Shown here piece after piece: positions 1 to 5,406 of a stretch of 6,710 bases of DNA. Location of the stretch: the NCBI GenBank assembly GCA_037384225.1, contig JARROD010000262.1, forward strand, positions 1 to 6,710, read 5' to 3'. The position numbers were made by a program, and so were the translations under genes. Position 1 is the stretch's first letter, and the number at the start of each line of letters is the position of its first letter. The DNA is from JARROD01 sp037384225 (GTDB lineage: Bacteria; Pseudomonadota; Gammaproteobacteria; Pseudomonadales; Cellvibrionaceae). The notes under the pieces are model-generated. The model was not told the origin of the DNA. It searched no databases and saw only the letters and a program-made list of their open reading frames with translations.

Positions 1-2
1 TT

Positions 3-932
3 TCGGTGTTGATTGGCTTTGCCTCGATGTCGGTGTTCGCCACAGACCAACAGTGCCTGGTAGTTAATTGCGACTGTGAAAATATCGCCAATCATGTCTG
101 GCGGGCAGAATGTCGTGATTATCAATCGGTTTTACGCAAAAACTGTGTCGCCAATGGTGGCAAACCGACAGGGTATTGTCGTTTGCATGGTCCCAAGGGG
201 AATCCGGTGGCGCTCGAATTAAAATACTCGCCGGTTACATTGGTCGCTGAAAACCGCATAGAAAAATTGAAGCAGGAGGTTGAAGGAAAAGAATGGTCTG
301 CAACCAGCGATTTGGAAGGGGCAAATGTGGCGTTGGGCAGCAAGAACTATGTCGCGGTATTGTACGCGTTGAAGCATTATGAAAAAATCCAGAGTGATAT
401 TCATTCGTTGAGATGGCAGATCGCAGAAAGTCTTAGCGCTCTTGGCAGAGATGATGATGCCGCCAAATTATGGCGCAAGGCAATTAAGAAGTTTGCTGAG
501 AAAAATGAAAAATCTGACTTTGTGAAGACCCAAAAGGAGAAAGCTAAGGCGGAGTGGCTGCTAACACAAAGAGCCGGTATGGACAAAAAACAGAAGAAAG
601 TACTGCGTTCGCTGGCAATGCGGCGATTGAAAAATGCAGGTTCTCACCTCGAGAGGGTTGCCGATGCCCACCTTAGAGCTGGAGATGCCGCCAATGCAGC
701 GCGGAATATGCAAAATGCGGCCGAATTGTCGGAGTTGTTGTTAAAATGGAAAGTTGAAGCCGACGGAAGGCCGGTAATTGTGCGCTATTACCGTTATCAA
801 ACCGCTGCCCGCTGGTACAGCACAGCGAATTACTGGATGAAATCCGATGGATTACAGCCGGCGAAAACGGCGTTGCGCGAAGCGCAGCGACTGATAAACG
901 GAACCAATGTGTCGGCGATTGCGGATTTGTAA
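3..932 (+). CDS. Secreted cysteine-rich TPR-like protein of unknown function, 5'-truncated
   Basis: I do not recognise this family. The reading frame is open to the left edge. A GTG at position 6 could start it, but it would leave only a 12-residue hydrophobic leader without a basic N-terminus, so the true start is probably just outside the window. Numbering from that GTG, residues 1-12 look like the end of a signal peptide, with Val-Phe-Ala before a likely cleavage site ahead of Thr13, which suggests export to the periplasm or beyond. Six cysteines lie in the next stretch (residues 17, 22, 24, 36, 47 and 58) and could form disulfides. The rest is charged and helical. Residues about 105-163 and 207-246 resemble TPR helix pairs (for example a Leu-Gly-Arg turn followed by Ala-Ala and Trp-Arg-Lys-Ala-Ile). 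The function may be protein-protein interaction, but this is inference. The gene converges with the outer-membrane protein gene and ends just before a strong hairpin. Confidence 0.75.
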   Translation, partial: SVLIGFASMSVFATDQQCLVVNCDCENIANHVWRAECRDYQSVLRKNCVANGGKPTGYCRLHGPKGNPVALELKYSPVTLVAENRIEKLKQEVEGKEWSATSDLEGANVALGSKNYVAVLYALKHYEKIQSDIHSLRWQIAESLSALGRDDDAAKLWRKAIKKFAEKNEKSDFVKTQKEKAKAEWLLTQRAGMDKKQKKVLRSLAMRRLKNAGSHLERVADAHLRAGDAANAARNMQNAAELSELLLKWKVEADGRPVIVRYYRYQTAARWYSTANYWMKSDGLQPAKTALREAQRLINGTNVSAIADL

Positions 933-943
933 AGTCTGTGGGC

Positions 944-965
944 AAAAGCCGGATCTCCGGCTTTT
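944..965. terminator. Bidirectional intrinsic terminator between convergent genes
   Basis: A perfect 10-bp inverted repeat (AAAAGCCGGA, 2-nt TC centre, TCCGGCTTTT) lies 11 nt after the stop of the left + strand gene and 31 nt from the stop of the - strand outer-membrane protein gene. The GC core is GCCGG/CCGGC and the A/T arms give a U-run whichever strand is transcribed. It therefore fits a shared Rho-independent terminator. Confidence 0.85.
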
Positions 966-996
966 AAAAGTGCCTGCTCGTTAAATTACCCAGCTG

Positions 997-1740
997 TTAA
1001 AAGTGCATCGTCAGCGCGGCATAGGGACCGCCCAGGCTCAAGTCTGTTTCCAGGTCATCCAGATCTTCCAGTTCCAACTGCAGGCGGCGATAGCCGACCT
1101 CCACGCCCAGGTCTACCACGGCGTCAAAGGCGTAGGCCGCGTAAGCAGAAAAGTCGGTGAGCGAATTACCTCTGTAGGCCGTGACATTGGCAGCACCGCC
1201 GACTGACAAACCCGTAAGCGGCAGGTCGAACTGCGCTCTGGCGTAGATCATGGGAACCACACCCTCCTGAGCAGCGGTTTCGCTGATGTTTCCATCGAGG
1301 GTGGAGACTGATGCCTGGCCGTCAAAAAGGCGAAATGTCAGTCCCAGGTCAAAATTTACCCAGTTGTCAGCCAGTTCATAGTAGAATGTCGCATCGGTGT
1401 GACTGAGATCGAGATCTGTCACCACCGACTCATCGGCGCCAAAGGTTATATCATCGAGACGAAACTCAGTTGTCAGTTGCCCCTGCTCTTTAGAGGTAAT
1501 GTTGGTGTGCTGCACTCTGATGTTGGGTAAAAAAGGTATAGGGTGCTCAAGTGCTACGTAGAAAAAATTATTGGTTTCATCTTCCAGACCCAATTCATCC
1601 AGGTCAACGCTAACCGCGCCGGTGTCTCCATCATAATCAGCATTCCAGCTTCCGACACCTGCGTAAACGCCGAGAATTGTGTCAGCCAATGAAACAGGGG
1701 AAAGGACGGCGATACAGGTTGCGCCAATCAGTTTTTTCAT
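997..1740 (-). CDS. Outer-membrane beta-barrel protein, TIGR04219-like family
   Basis: The product is 247 residues and resembles the small outer-membrane beta-barrel proteins grouped as TIGR04219, whose function is unknown. Residues 1-19 form a clear signal peptide: two lysines, a hydrophobic core, and Ser-Leu-Ala before Asp20. The mature part shows alternating polar/hydrophobic strands separated by Asp/Gly-rich turns. A segment EHPIPFLPNIRV at residues 65-76 matches my memory of this family. The protein ends in Ala-Leu-Thr-Met-His-Phe; a terminal Phe on an amphipathic strand is the usual signal for insertion by the BAM complex. The length is normal for the family and no cysteine follows the signal peptide. 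The start is the ATG read from 1740 downward, with only a weak Shine-Dalgarno upstream. It appears to be monocistronic, converging with the left gene. The family call rests on recalled sequence patterns, while the outer-membrane location is well supported. Confidence 0.85.
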   Translation of the reverse strand: MKKLIGATCIAVLSPVSLADTILGVYAGVGSWNADYDGDTGAVSVDLDELGLEDETNNFFYVALEHPIPFLPNIRVQHTNITSKEQGQLTTEFRLDDITFGADESVVTDLDLSHTDATFYYELADNWVNFDLGLTFRLFDGQASVSTLDGNISETAAQEGVVPMIYARAQFDLPLTGLSVGGAANVTAYRGNSLTDFSAYAAYAFDAVVDLGVEVGYRRLQLELEDLDDLETDLSLGGPYAALTMHF

Positions 1741-1987
1741 AAGGTTGGTCTCAGTTGGTGAATCAGTGGTTTGTATAAGCTAAATAGTAGCCTCCCAATA
1801 GCCCGGTGTATTTATGCCTTCGAGCCGGCGGCCACTCCGGCTTATTGGGACGCTACAGCGAATATCAATTTCTCGAAAACTTCTTAAAAAATCAAATTTC
1901 TGTGCTCGCAGTGGAAATATCTGCTTTAAAGATCGTGCACTGTTGATAATTTTAATAGTAATTGTGAATTTTAACAGTCAATCGCTA
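1741..1987. other. Intergenic region between the regulator 3' end and the outer-membrane protein 5' end
   Basis: This gap of 247 bp must hold the promoter of the outer-membrane protein gene, since the only gene upstream of it on the - strand is the LysR-type regulator. A weak -10-like TATACA on the - strand (1777 to 1772) is visible, but there is no good -35 at normal spacing, so I do not call a promoter. The main structure is the palindrome at 1787-1856. The remainder (about 1860-1987) is AT-rich and contains a loose dyad (ACTGTT at 1939, AACAGT at 1973). I see no RNA gene in it. Confidence 0.6.
1787..1856. repeat. 70-bp imperfect palindrome upstream of the outer-membrane protein gene
   Basis: Two 20-bp arms (1787-1806 and 1837-1856) are inverted copies matching at 17 of 20 positions, including an uninterrupted TCCCAATA/TATTGGGA block. 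A 30-nt loop separates them. Part of the loop can form a rival stem, because AGCCGG at 1823-1828 also pairs with CCGGCT at 1837-1842. No U-run follows on either strand, so it is not an ordinary terminator. It ends 46 bp before the outer-membrane protein start. It could be a leader RNA structure, a protein-binding site, or a single copy of a dispersed palindromic repeat; the sequence alone does not decide. Confidence 0.7.
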
Positions 1988-2866
1988 TTATGATTTTTTG
2001 TTTTCAAGCAGTAGTTGCAAAAATGCCCGGGCTGCGTTGCTTATCGATCTTTCACCGTGGTAGACACACCCCAGTTCACGAATTGTCGCAGGTTGGCCTT
2101 TAATATTTAAAACTGTTAACTGGTTATCAATTATTGTCTCCGGCAAGACGCTCCACCCCAGACCAATAGACACCATCATTTTTATTGTTTCCAGGTAATC
2201 GGTGGCCATCGTCAGGTATAAGGGCAACTGACGTTCGTCGAAAAGACGTTTGATCAAGGTTGTTGTATAGGTGTTCAGGCTGGGCAGAATCGCGGGATAA
2301 CGGCTGAGATCTTCAAATTTCAGCGTCGGTCGCTGAACCAGGGCGTGATCGGGGGCGGCGACAAACTGTAGTGGATCGGGCCAAATACTGTGATATTGCA
2401 GATGTTTATCCCAGATTGGAGACAGGGTTACTATGGCCAACTCAACATGTCCGTGCAGCACGGCATCGCTGGCTTTTTCCGAGCCCAGGAAATCGAGATC
2501 GAGAGTGACATCGGGAAACTGCTGGGAAAATTTTCTCAGCAGCGCCGGCAAGTGGTGGAGTCCGATATGATGACTGGTTGCCAACTGCAGGTGGCCGCGG
2601 ACGCAACCGGACAGATCGGTTATCAGGCGCTGTGTATCGCTAACTTCCCGGAGAATGCGTTTGGCCCGGGGCAGGAGCGTTCGGCCCGCCTCTGTCAGCG
2701 AGATGGTTCGGCCAATGCGGTCGAACAGACGACAGTTTAACTGCTGCTCCAGAGTCGCTATGCGTTTGCTGACGGCGGACTGGGTCAGGTGTAATGCATC
2801 GGCGGCGGCTGAAAATGAAGCGAACTCGGCTACCGATTGAAAGGCTTTGAGATTTTGTGTATCCAT
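1988..2866 (-). CDS. LysR-type transcriptional regulator, divergent from leuC
   Basis: The protein is 292 residues, a normal LysR-family length. The N-terminal winged helix-turn-helix covers residues 1-60; the HTH is at about 18-37 (Phe-Ser-Ala-Ala-Ala-Asp-Ala-Leu, then Thr-Gln-Ser-Ala-Val-Ser-Lys-Arg). A linker helix spans about 60-85. The two-lobed effector-binding domain runs from about 90 to the end, including Gly-Leu-Gly-Trp-Ser-Val-Leu-Pro-Glu at 235-243, a pattern common in this fold. Family members bind DNA as oligomers, usually repress their own gene and activate a divergent one when a small ligand binds. The 201-bp shared upstream region with leuC makes leuCD the likely target; Pseudomonas has a comparable arrangement. 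It is not recognisably LeuO. The ligand is unknown; a leucine-pathway intermediate is a reasonable guess. The start is the ATG read from 2866, with AGAAG five bases upstream as a modest ribosome binding site. Confidence 0.92.
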   Translation of the reverse strand: MDTQNLKAFQSVAEFASFSAAADALHLTQSAVSKRIATLEQQLNCRLFDRIGRTISLTEAGRTLLPRAKRILREVSDTQRLITDLSGCVRGHLQLATSHHIGLHHLPALLRKFSQQFPDVTLDLDFLGSEKASDAVLHGHVELAIVTLSPIWDKHLQYHSIWPDPLQFVAAPDHALVQRPTLKFEDLSRYPAILPSLNTYTTTLIKRLFDERQLPLYLTMATDYLETIKMMVSIGLGWSVLPETIIDNQLTVLNIKGQPATIRELGCVYHGERSISNAARAFLQLLLENKKS

Positions 2867-2956
2867 TGAACTTCTTTTGGGCGAAAAATGGGTGTTGTAT
2901 AGATATTGTTATAGGGAACCTGTGATGTCATATCTTCCCTTTCCCTCTATTTTAGT

Positions 2957-2971
2957 ATTCTAGTATGGAAT
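2957..2971. promoter_or_regulatory. Candidate LysR-type binding site (T-N11-A dyad)
   Basis: The sequence ATTC-N7-GAAT is a short inverted repeat containing the T-N11-A pattern (T2958 to A2970) typical of LysR-type operators. It lies in the region between the divergent regulator and leuC, 97 bp before the leuC start. It is surrounded by further repetition: TAGTAT occurs at 2953 and 2961, and GAATC is repeated at 2968-2977. Binding by the adjacent regulator is inferred from position and pattern only, and such short dyads can occur by chance in AT-rich DNA. Confidence 0.4.
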
Positions 2972-3027
2972 CGAATCTATTAAAAAGATGAATTTGTTTT
3001 ATCTATCCACTAAATGTAAACTGACAC

Positions 3028-3033
3028 TATTAT
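3028..3033 (+). promoter_or_regulatory. Possible -10 element of the leuC promoter
   Basis: TATTAT matches the sigma-70 -10 consensus at five of six positions and would start transcription near 3040. No good -35 sits 16-18 bp upstream, which would suit a promoter that needs an activator. The candidate regulator site would then be centred near -76, somewhat further than the usual -65. This is a weak call; a rival pair (CTGACA at 3021 with AATAAA at 3044) would put the start too close to the ribosome binding site. Confidence 0.25.
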
Positions 3034-3067
3034 CTTTGATCGAAATAAAAAACGAGTCGAGGTCTCA

Positions 3068-4498
3068 ATGGCAGGTAAAACACTTTATGACAAACTCTGG
3101 GACGCCCATTTTGTTAAAGGCCGGGATGATGGCACAGCGCTTATTTATATCGATCGCCACATCATCCACGAAGTCACTTCTCCGCAGGCCTTCGAAGGTC
3201 TGCGGCTGGCGGGGCGCAGCCCCTGGCGGGTGGACAGCGTAGTGGCGACCCCCGATCACAATGTCCCCACTACATCTGCGGAGCGCAGTCGCGGCGTGGA
3301 GGGCATCGAAGACACGATTTCCAGAATACAGGTGCAGACACTGGACGATAATTGCGGCGAATACGGGATCACTGAATTTAAAATCAACGACCAACAACAA
3401 GGTATTGTCCATGTTATTGGGCCGGAAACCGGTGCCTGCCTGCCAGGCATGACCATTGTATGTGGTGATTCTCATACCTCCACCAACGGGGCTCTGGGCG
3501 CCCTGGCCCACGGCATAGGCACCAGTGAGGTAGAGCATGTGCTGGCGACCCAGTGCCTGGTGACTAAAAAAATGAAAAACATGCAAGTGCGAGTCGAAGG
3601 AAAGCTGTTGCCCGGCGTTACTGCGAAAGATGTGGTATTGGCGATTATTGGCGATATTGGCACTGCAGGCGGCACCGGCCACGCAATTGAGTTCGCCGGA
3701 CAGGTGATTGAGGACATGTCAATGGAAGGGCGGATGACAATCTGCAATATGGCCATTGAAGCCGGTGCGCGGGTCGGTATGGTGGCGGTTGACGACACTA
3801 CGCTGGAATACGTCAAAGGCCGACCCTTTGCACCCACAGGGGAAATGTGGGAAAGCGCGGCGGCGGCGTGGAGACTACTGACCAGCGATGCCGATGCGGT
3901 GTTTGATCGGGTGGTTACGTTGCGCGGCGAGGAGATACAACCTCAGGTAAGTTGGGGCACATCCCCGGAAATGGTACTCCCCATTGACGGGCGCATACCC
4001 GATCCGGCCGCTGAAAATGATCAGGTCAAGCGCGAAGGTTATAGCCGCGCACTGGAATACATGGGGCTCAAGGCGGGGCAGGCAATCACAGAAATTCCAG
4101 TCGATCGTGTGTTTATCGGCTCCTGCACGAATTCCCGCATCGAAGACCTGCGGGCGGCGGCGGCAGTTGTTAAAGGCAAATCCCGGGCGGCTTCGGTAAA
4201 GCAGGTATTGGTGGTACCCGGCTCTGGGCAGATCAAGGTGCAGGCCGAGGCTGAAGGCCTGGACAAAATCTTTATTCAAGCCGGCATGGAGTGGCGCGAA
4301 CCCGGCTGCTCTATGTGTCTGGCTATGAACGCCGATAAGCTGGGACCGGGAGAGCACTGCGCTTCCACTTCCAACCGTAATTTTGAAGGGCGCCAGGGCT
4401 ATGGCGGGCGCACGCATCTGGTAAGTCCTGCGATGGCCGCCGCCGCAGCAGTCAGTGGACACTTTATAGACGTTCGCCAACTGCTGGGCCCCGGTTGA
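3068..4498 (+). CDS. leuC: 3-isopropylmalate dehydratase large subunit LeuC
   Basis: LeuC is the catalytic large subunit of isopropylmalate isomerase (EC 4.2.1.33). With LeuD it converts 2-isopropylmalate to 3-isopropylmalate through a dehydrated intermediate, in the cytoplasm. The 476-residue product has normal family length and belongs to the aconitase superfamily. The three cysteines that hold the [4Fe-4S] cluster are visible: Cys353 in Ile-Gly-Ser-Cys-Thr-Asn-Ser-Arg, and Cys414 and Cys417 in Glu-Pro-Gly-Cys-Ser-Met-Cys-Leu. Other hallmarks are Gly-Asp-Ser-His-Thr-Ser-Thr from residue 133 and the Ser-Asn-Arg-Asn-Phe-Glu-Gly-Arg-Gln-Gly motif near 435. The ATG at 3068 begins the canonical Met-Ala-Gly-Lys-Thr-Leu-Tyr-Asp-Lys-Leu N-terminus and has GAGG five bases upstream. 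No frameshift or missing key residue is seen. It is the first gene of a leuCD unit and probably a target of the divergent LysR-type regulator. Confidence 0.98.
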   Translation: MAGKTLYDKLWDAHFVKGRDDGTALIYIDRHIIHEVTSPQAFEGLRLAGRSPWRVDSVVATPDHNVPTTSAERSRGVEGIEDTISRIQVQTLDDNCGEYGITEFKINDQQQGIVHVIGPETGACLPGMTIVCGDSHTSTNGALGALAHGIGTSEVEHVLATQCLVTKKMKNMQVRVEGKLLPGVTAKDVVLAIIGDIGTAGGTGHAIEFAGQVIEDMSMEGRMTICNMAIEAGARVGMVAVDDTTLEYVKGRPFAPTGEMWESAAAAWRLLTSDADAVFDRVVTLRGEEIQPQVSWGTSPEMVLPIDGRIPDPAAENDQVKREGYSRALEYMGLKAGQAITEIPVDRVFIGSCTNSRIEDLRAAAAVVKGKSRAASVKQVLVVPGSGQIKVQAEAEGLDKIFIQAGMEWREPGCSMCLAMNADKLGPGEHCASTSNRNFEGRQGYGGRTHLVSPAMAAAAAVSGHFIDVRQLLGPG

Positions 4499-4506
4499 GC
4501 CATGAA

Positions 4507-4529
4507 GGAAGGAGTCGGGGCAAAGCCCC
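4507..4529 (+). promoter_or_regulatory. Shine-Dalgarno-like sequence followed by GC hairpin in the leuC-leuD spacer
   Basis: GGAAGGAG at 4507-4514 is a strong ribosome-binding-like sequence, but no start codon follows at normal distance. Directly after it, GGGGC-AAA-GCCCC (4517-4529) forms a perfect 5-bp GC stem with a 3-nt loop. There is no U-run, so it is not a terminator. The leuD start at 4584 is about 70 nt further on and has only a poor ribosome binding site (GTGGGA). The element may stabilise the mRNA between cistrons or affect leuD translation; this is inference. Confidence 0.4.
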
Positions 4530-4583
4530 AGATTCAATGTGTTTACAAATAGCCATTCTGAAGAGATAGTGTGGGACACAAAA

Positions 4584-5228
4584 ATGAAAAGTTTTACCCA
4601 GTTGAACGGAGTCGTGGCGCCCATGGATCGTGCCAATGTCGATACCGACTTGATTATTCCCAAACAGTTTTTAAAGTCTATTAAGCGCAGTGGCTTTGGG
4701 CCCAATTTGTTCGATGTACTGCGATACCTGGACGAAGGTTATCCCGGCCAGGATTGCTCCAAGCGGCCGTTAAATCAGGCATTTCCTCTCAATTTTCCCC
4801 GTTACCAGGGCGCCTCAATACTGCTGGCCCGGGAAAATTTTGGTTGTGGTTCAAGCCGTGAGCACGCCCCCTGGGCATTGGACGATTTCGGTATTCGCTG
4901 CGTTATTGCTCCAAGTTTTGCCGATATCTTTTTTAATAACTGTTTTAAAAATGGGCTCTTGCCGATAGTACTGCCGGAGGTTGAAGTCGATACCCTGTTT
5001 AGGGAAATGTACGCCGAGGAAGGCTACCGGCTCAGTGTTGACCTGGAGGCGCAAACCATTACCACACCCACAGGCAGGGTTCTGCCGTTTGACGTTGAAT
5101 CGTTTCGCAAGCACTGCCTTTTGCACGGGCTCGATGATATCGGGCTAACTCTGCAGGATCGCGAGGCTATCGAGGCCTATGAGGTCAGGCATCGTGAGCA
5201 AGCTCCCTGGCTGTTTGGCGTGCTGTAA
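4584..5228 (+). CDS. leuD: 3-isopropylmalate dehydratase small subunit LeuD
   Basis: LeuD is the small subunit of isopropylmalate isomerase, pairing with LeuC and supplying substrate-recognition residues. From the ATG at 4584 the protein is 214 residues, within the usual range of about 200-215. Hallmarks are Asn-Val-Asp-Thr-Asp-Leu-Ile-Ile-Pro-Lys-Gln-Phe-Leu (residues 18-30), Arg-Glu-Asn-Phe-Gly-Cys-Gly-Ser-Ser-Arg-Glu-His-Ala (83-95), the Ala-Pro-Ser-Phe-Ala-Asp-Ile-Phe segment (109-116) and Leu-Asp-Asp-Ile-Gly-Leu-Thr-Leu (183-190). I chose this ATG because the N-terminus then aligns with the E. coli protein, remembered as opening Met-Ala-Glu-Lys-Phe. The frame is open back to a GTG at 4539, which would add 15 residues not typical of the family. 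The ribosome binding site at 4584 is weak, so coupling to leuC translation or the upstream hairpin element may matter. leuC ends 85 nt before, and no promoter is evident in the spacer. Confidence 0.95.
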   Translation: MKSFTQLNGVVAPMDRANVDTDLIIPKQFLKSIKRSGFGPNLFDVLRYLDEGYPGQDCSKRPLNQAFPLNFPRYQGASILLARENFGCGSSREHAPWALDDFGIRCVIAPSFADIFFNNCFKNGLLPIVLPEVEVDTLFREMYAEEGYRLSVDLEAQTITTPTGRVLPFDVESFRKHCLLHGLDDIGLTLQDREAIEAYEVRHREQAPWLFGVL

Positions 5229-5279
5229 CATTTAAATACAAAGACAGCTCCAGATTAGTAGTGAGAATTTCAGACTAGC

Positions 5280-5288
5280 TGGTATAAT
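5280..5288 (+). promoter_or_regulatory. Candidate extended -10 promoter ahead of leuB
   Basis: TGGTATAAT is a perfect extended -10 sequence (TGN followed by TATAAT). No clear -35 is present, which extended -10 promoters can do without. Transcription would begin near 5293-5296. It lies 51 bp after leuD and immediately before a terminator-like hairpin, so RNA started here would meet that hairpin at once. This is the best promoter candidate for leuB-asd visible in the window. Confidence 0.45.
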
Positions 5289-5300
5289 TGTAATCTTTCC

Positions 5301-5339
5301 AAAACGGCCAAGGATAATCCCTGGCCGTTTTTGTCTTTT
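5301..5339 (+). terminator. Intrinsic terminator or attenuator between leuD and leuB
   Basis: AAAACGGCCA (5301-5310) pairs perfectly with TGGCCGTTTT (5322-5331). Two more G-C pairs follow beyond one A/C mismatch, with an ATAAT loop. The run TTTTTGTCTTTT follows directly. This is a classic Rho-independent terminator, and the A-rich left arm could make it work on the other strand too. It would end the leuCD transcript, meaning leuB-asd is a separate unit. However, it also lies just downstream of a perfect extended -10 sequence, which leaves open an attenuator-like role or a very short RNA. Confidence 0.8.
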
Positions 5340-5370
5340 AAAGACATTGGCGGATAAAGACATTGGCGGA
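5339..5370 (+). repeat. Perfect 16-bp tandem duplication next to the N run
   Basis: TAAAGACATTGGCGGA occurs twice in direct succession (5339-5354 and 5355-5370) with no mismatch, eight bases before the unknown bases begin. It lies between the terminator hairpin and leuB. The copies could be real leader DNA or an artefact of joining contig ends at a gap; more copies might be hidden in the N run. Confidence 0.9.
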
Positions 5371-5378
5371 AATGGTGG

Positions 5379-5405
5379 NNNNNNNNNNNNNNNNNNNNNN
5401 NNNNN
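5379..5405. other. 27-base run of unknown bases (N) covering the leuB start
   Basis: These bases are undetermined and probably represent an assembly or scaffold gap, so the true length may differ from 27. The run hides the leuB start codon and ribosome binding site. The frame through it is continuous on paper, but that cannot be trusted if the gap length is only an estimate. Confidence 0.95.
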
Positions 5406-5406
5406 A

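Noticed and set aside
1787..1856. Palindrome considered as an integron attC site
   Set aside because: The ends lack the GTTRRRY/RYYYAAC core sites, there is no integrase, and the neighbours are ordinary chromosomal genes.
1939..1978. AT-rich dyad (ACTGTT ... AACAGT) just downstream of the LysR-type regulator gene, considered as its terminator
   Set aside because: Only six perfect outer pairs, an AT-rich irregular interior and no U-run on the - strand; too weak for an intrinsic terminator.
2896..2931. Promoter for the LysR-type regulator on the - strand (TATAAC near 2913, TATACA near 2901, ATGACA near 2931)
   Set aside because: The elements resemble consensus boxes individually but no pair has acceptable spacing, so no promoter is called.
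3065..3682. Long - strand reading frame opposite leuC (205 codons), and similar antisense frames at 3875-4705 and 3472-3837
   Set aside because: They mirror the codons of the strongly conserved leuC/leuD genes, have no recognisable family and no ribosome sites.
4539..4583. GTG at 4539 as the leuD start
   Set aside because: It adds 15 residues not seen in typical LeuD; the ATG at 4584 aligns with the family N-terminus. Kept only as a possibility tied to the displaced Shine-Dalgarno.
5347..5406. TTG at 5347 as the leuB start
   Set aside because: It would give a repeat-derived N-terminus unlike any LeuB I know; family proteins start two or three residues before the Lys-Ile-Leu-Leu-Leu-Pro-Gly-Asp-Gly segment, which places the start in the N run.
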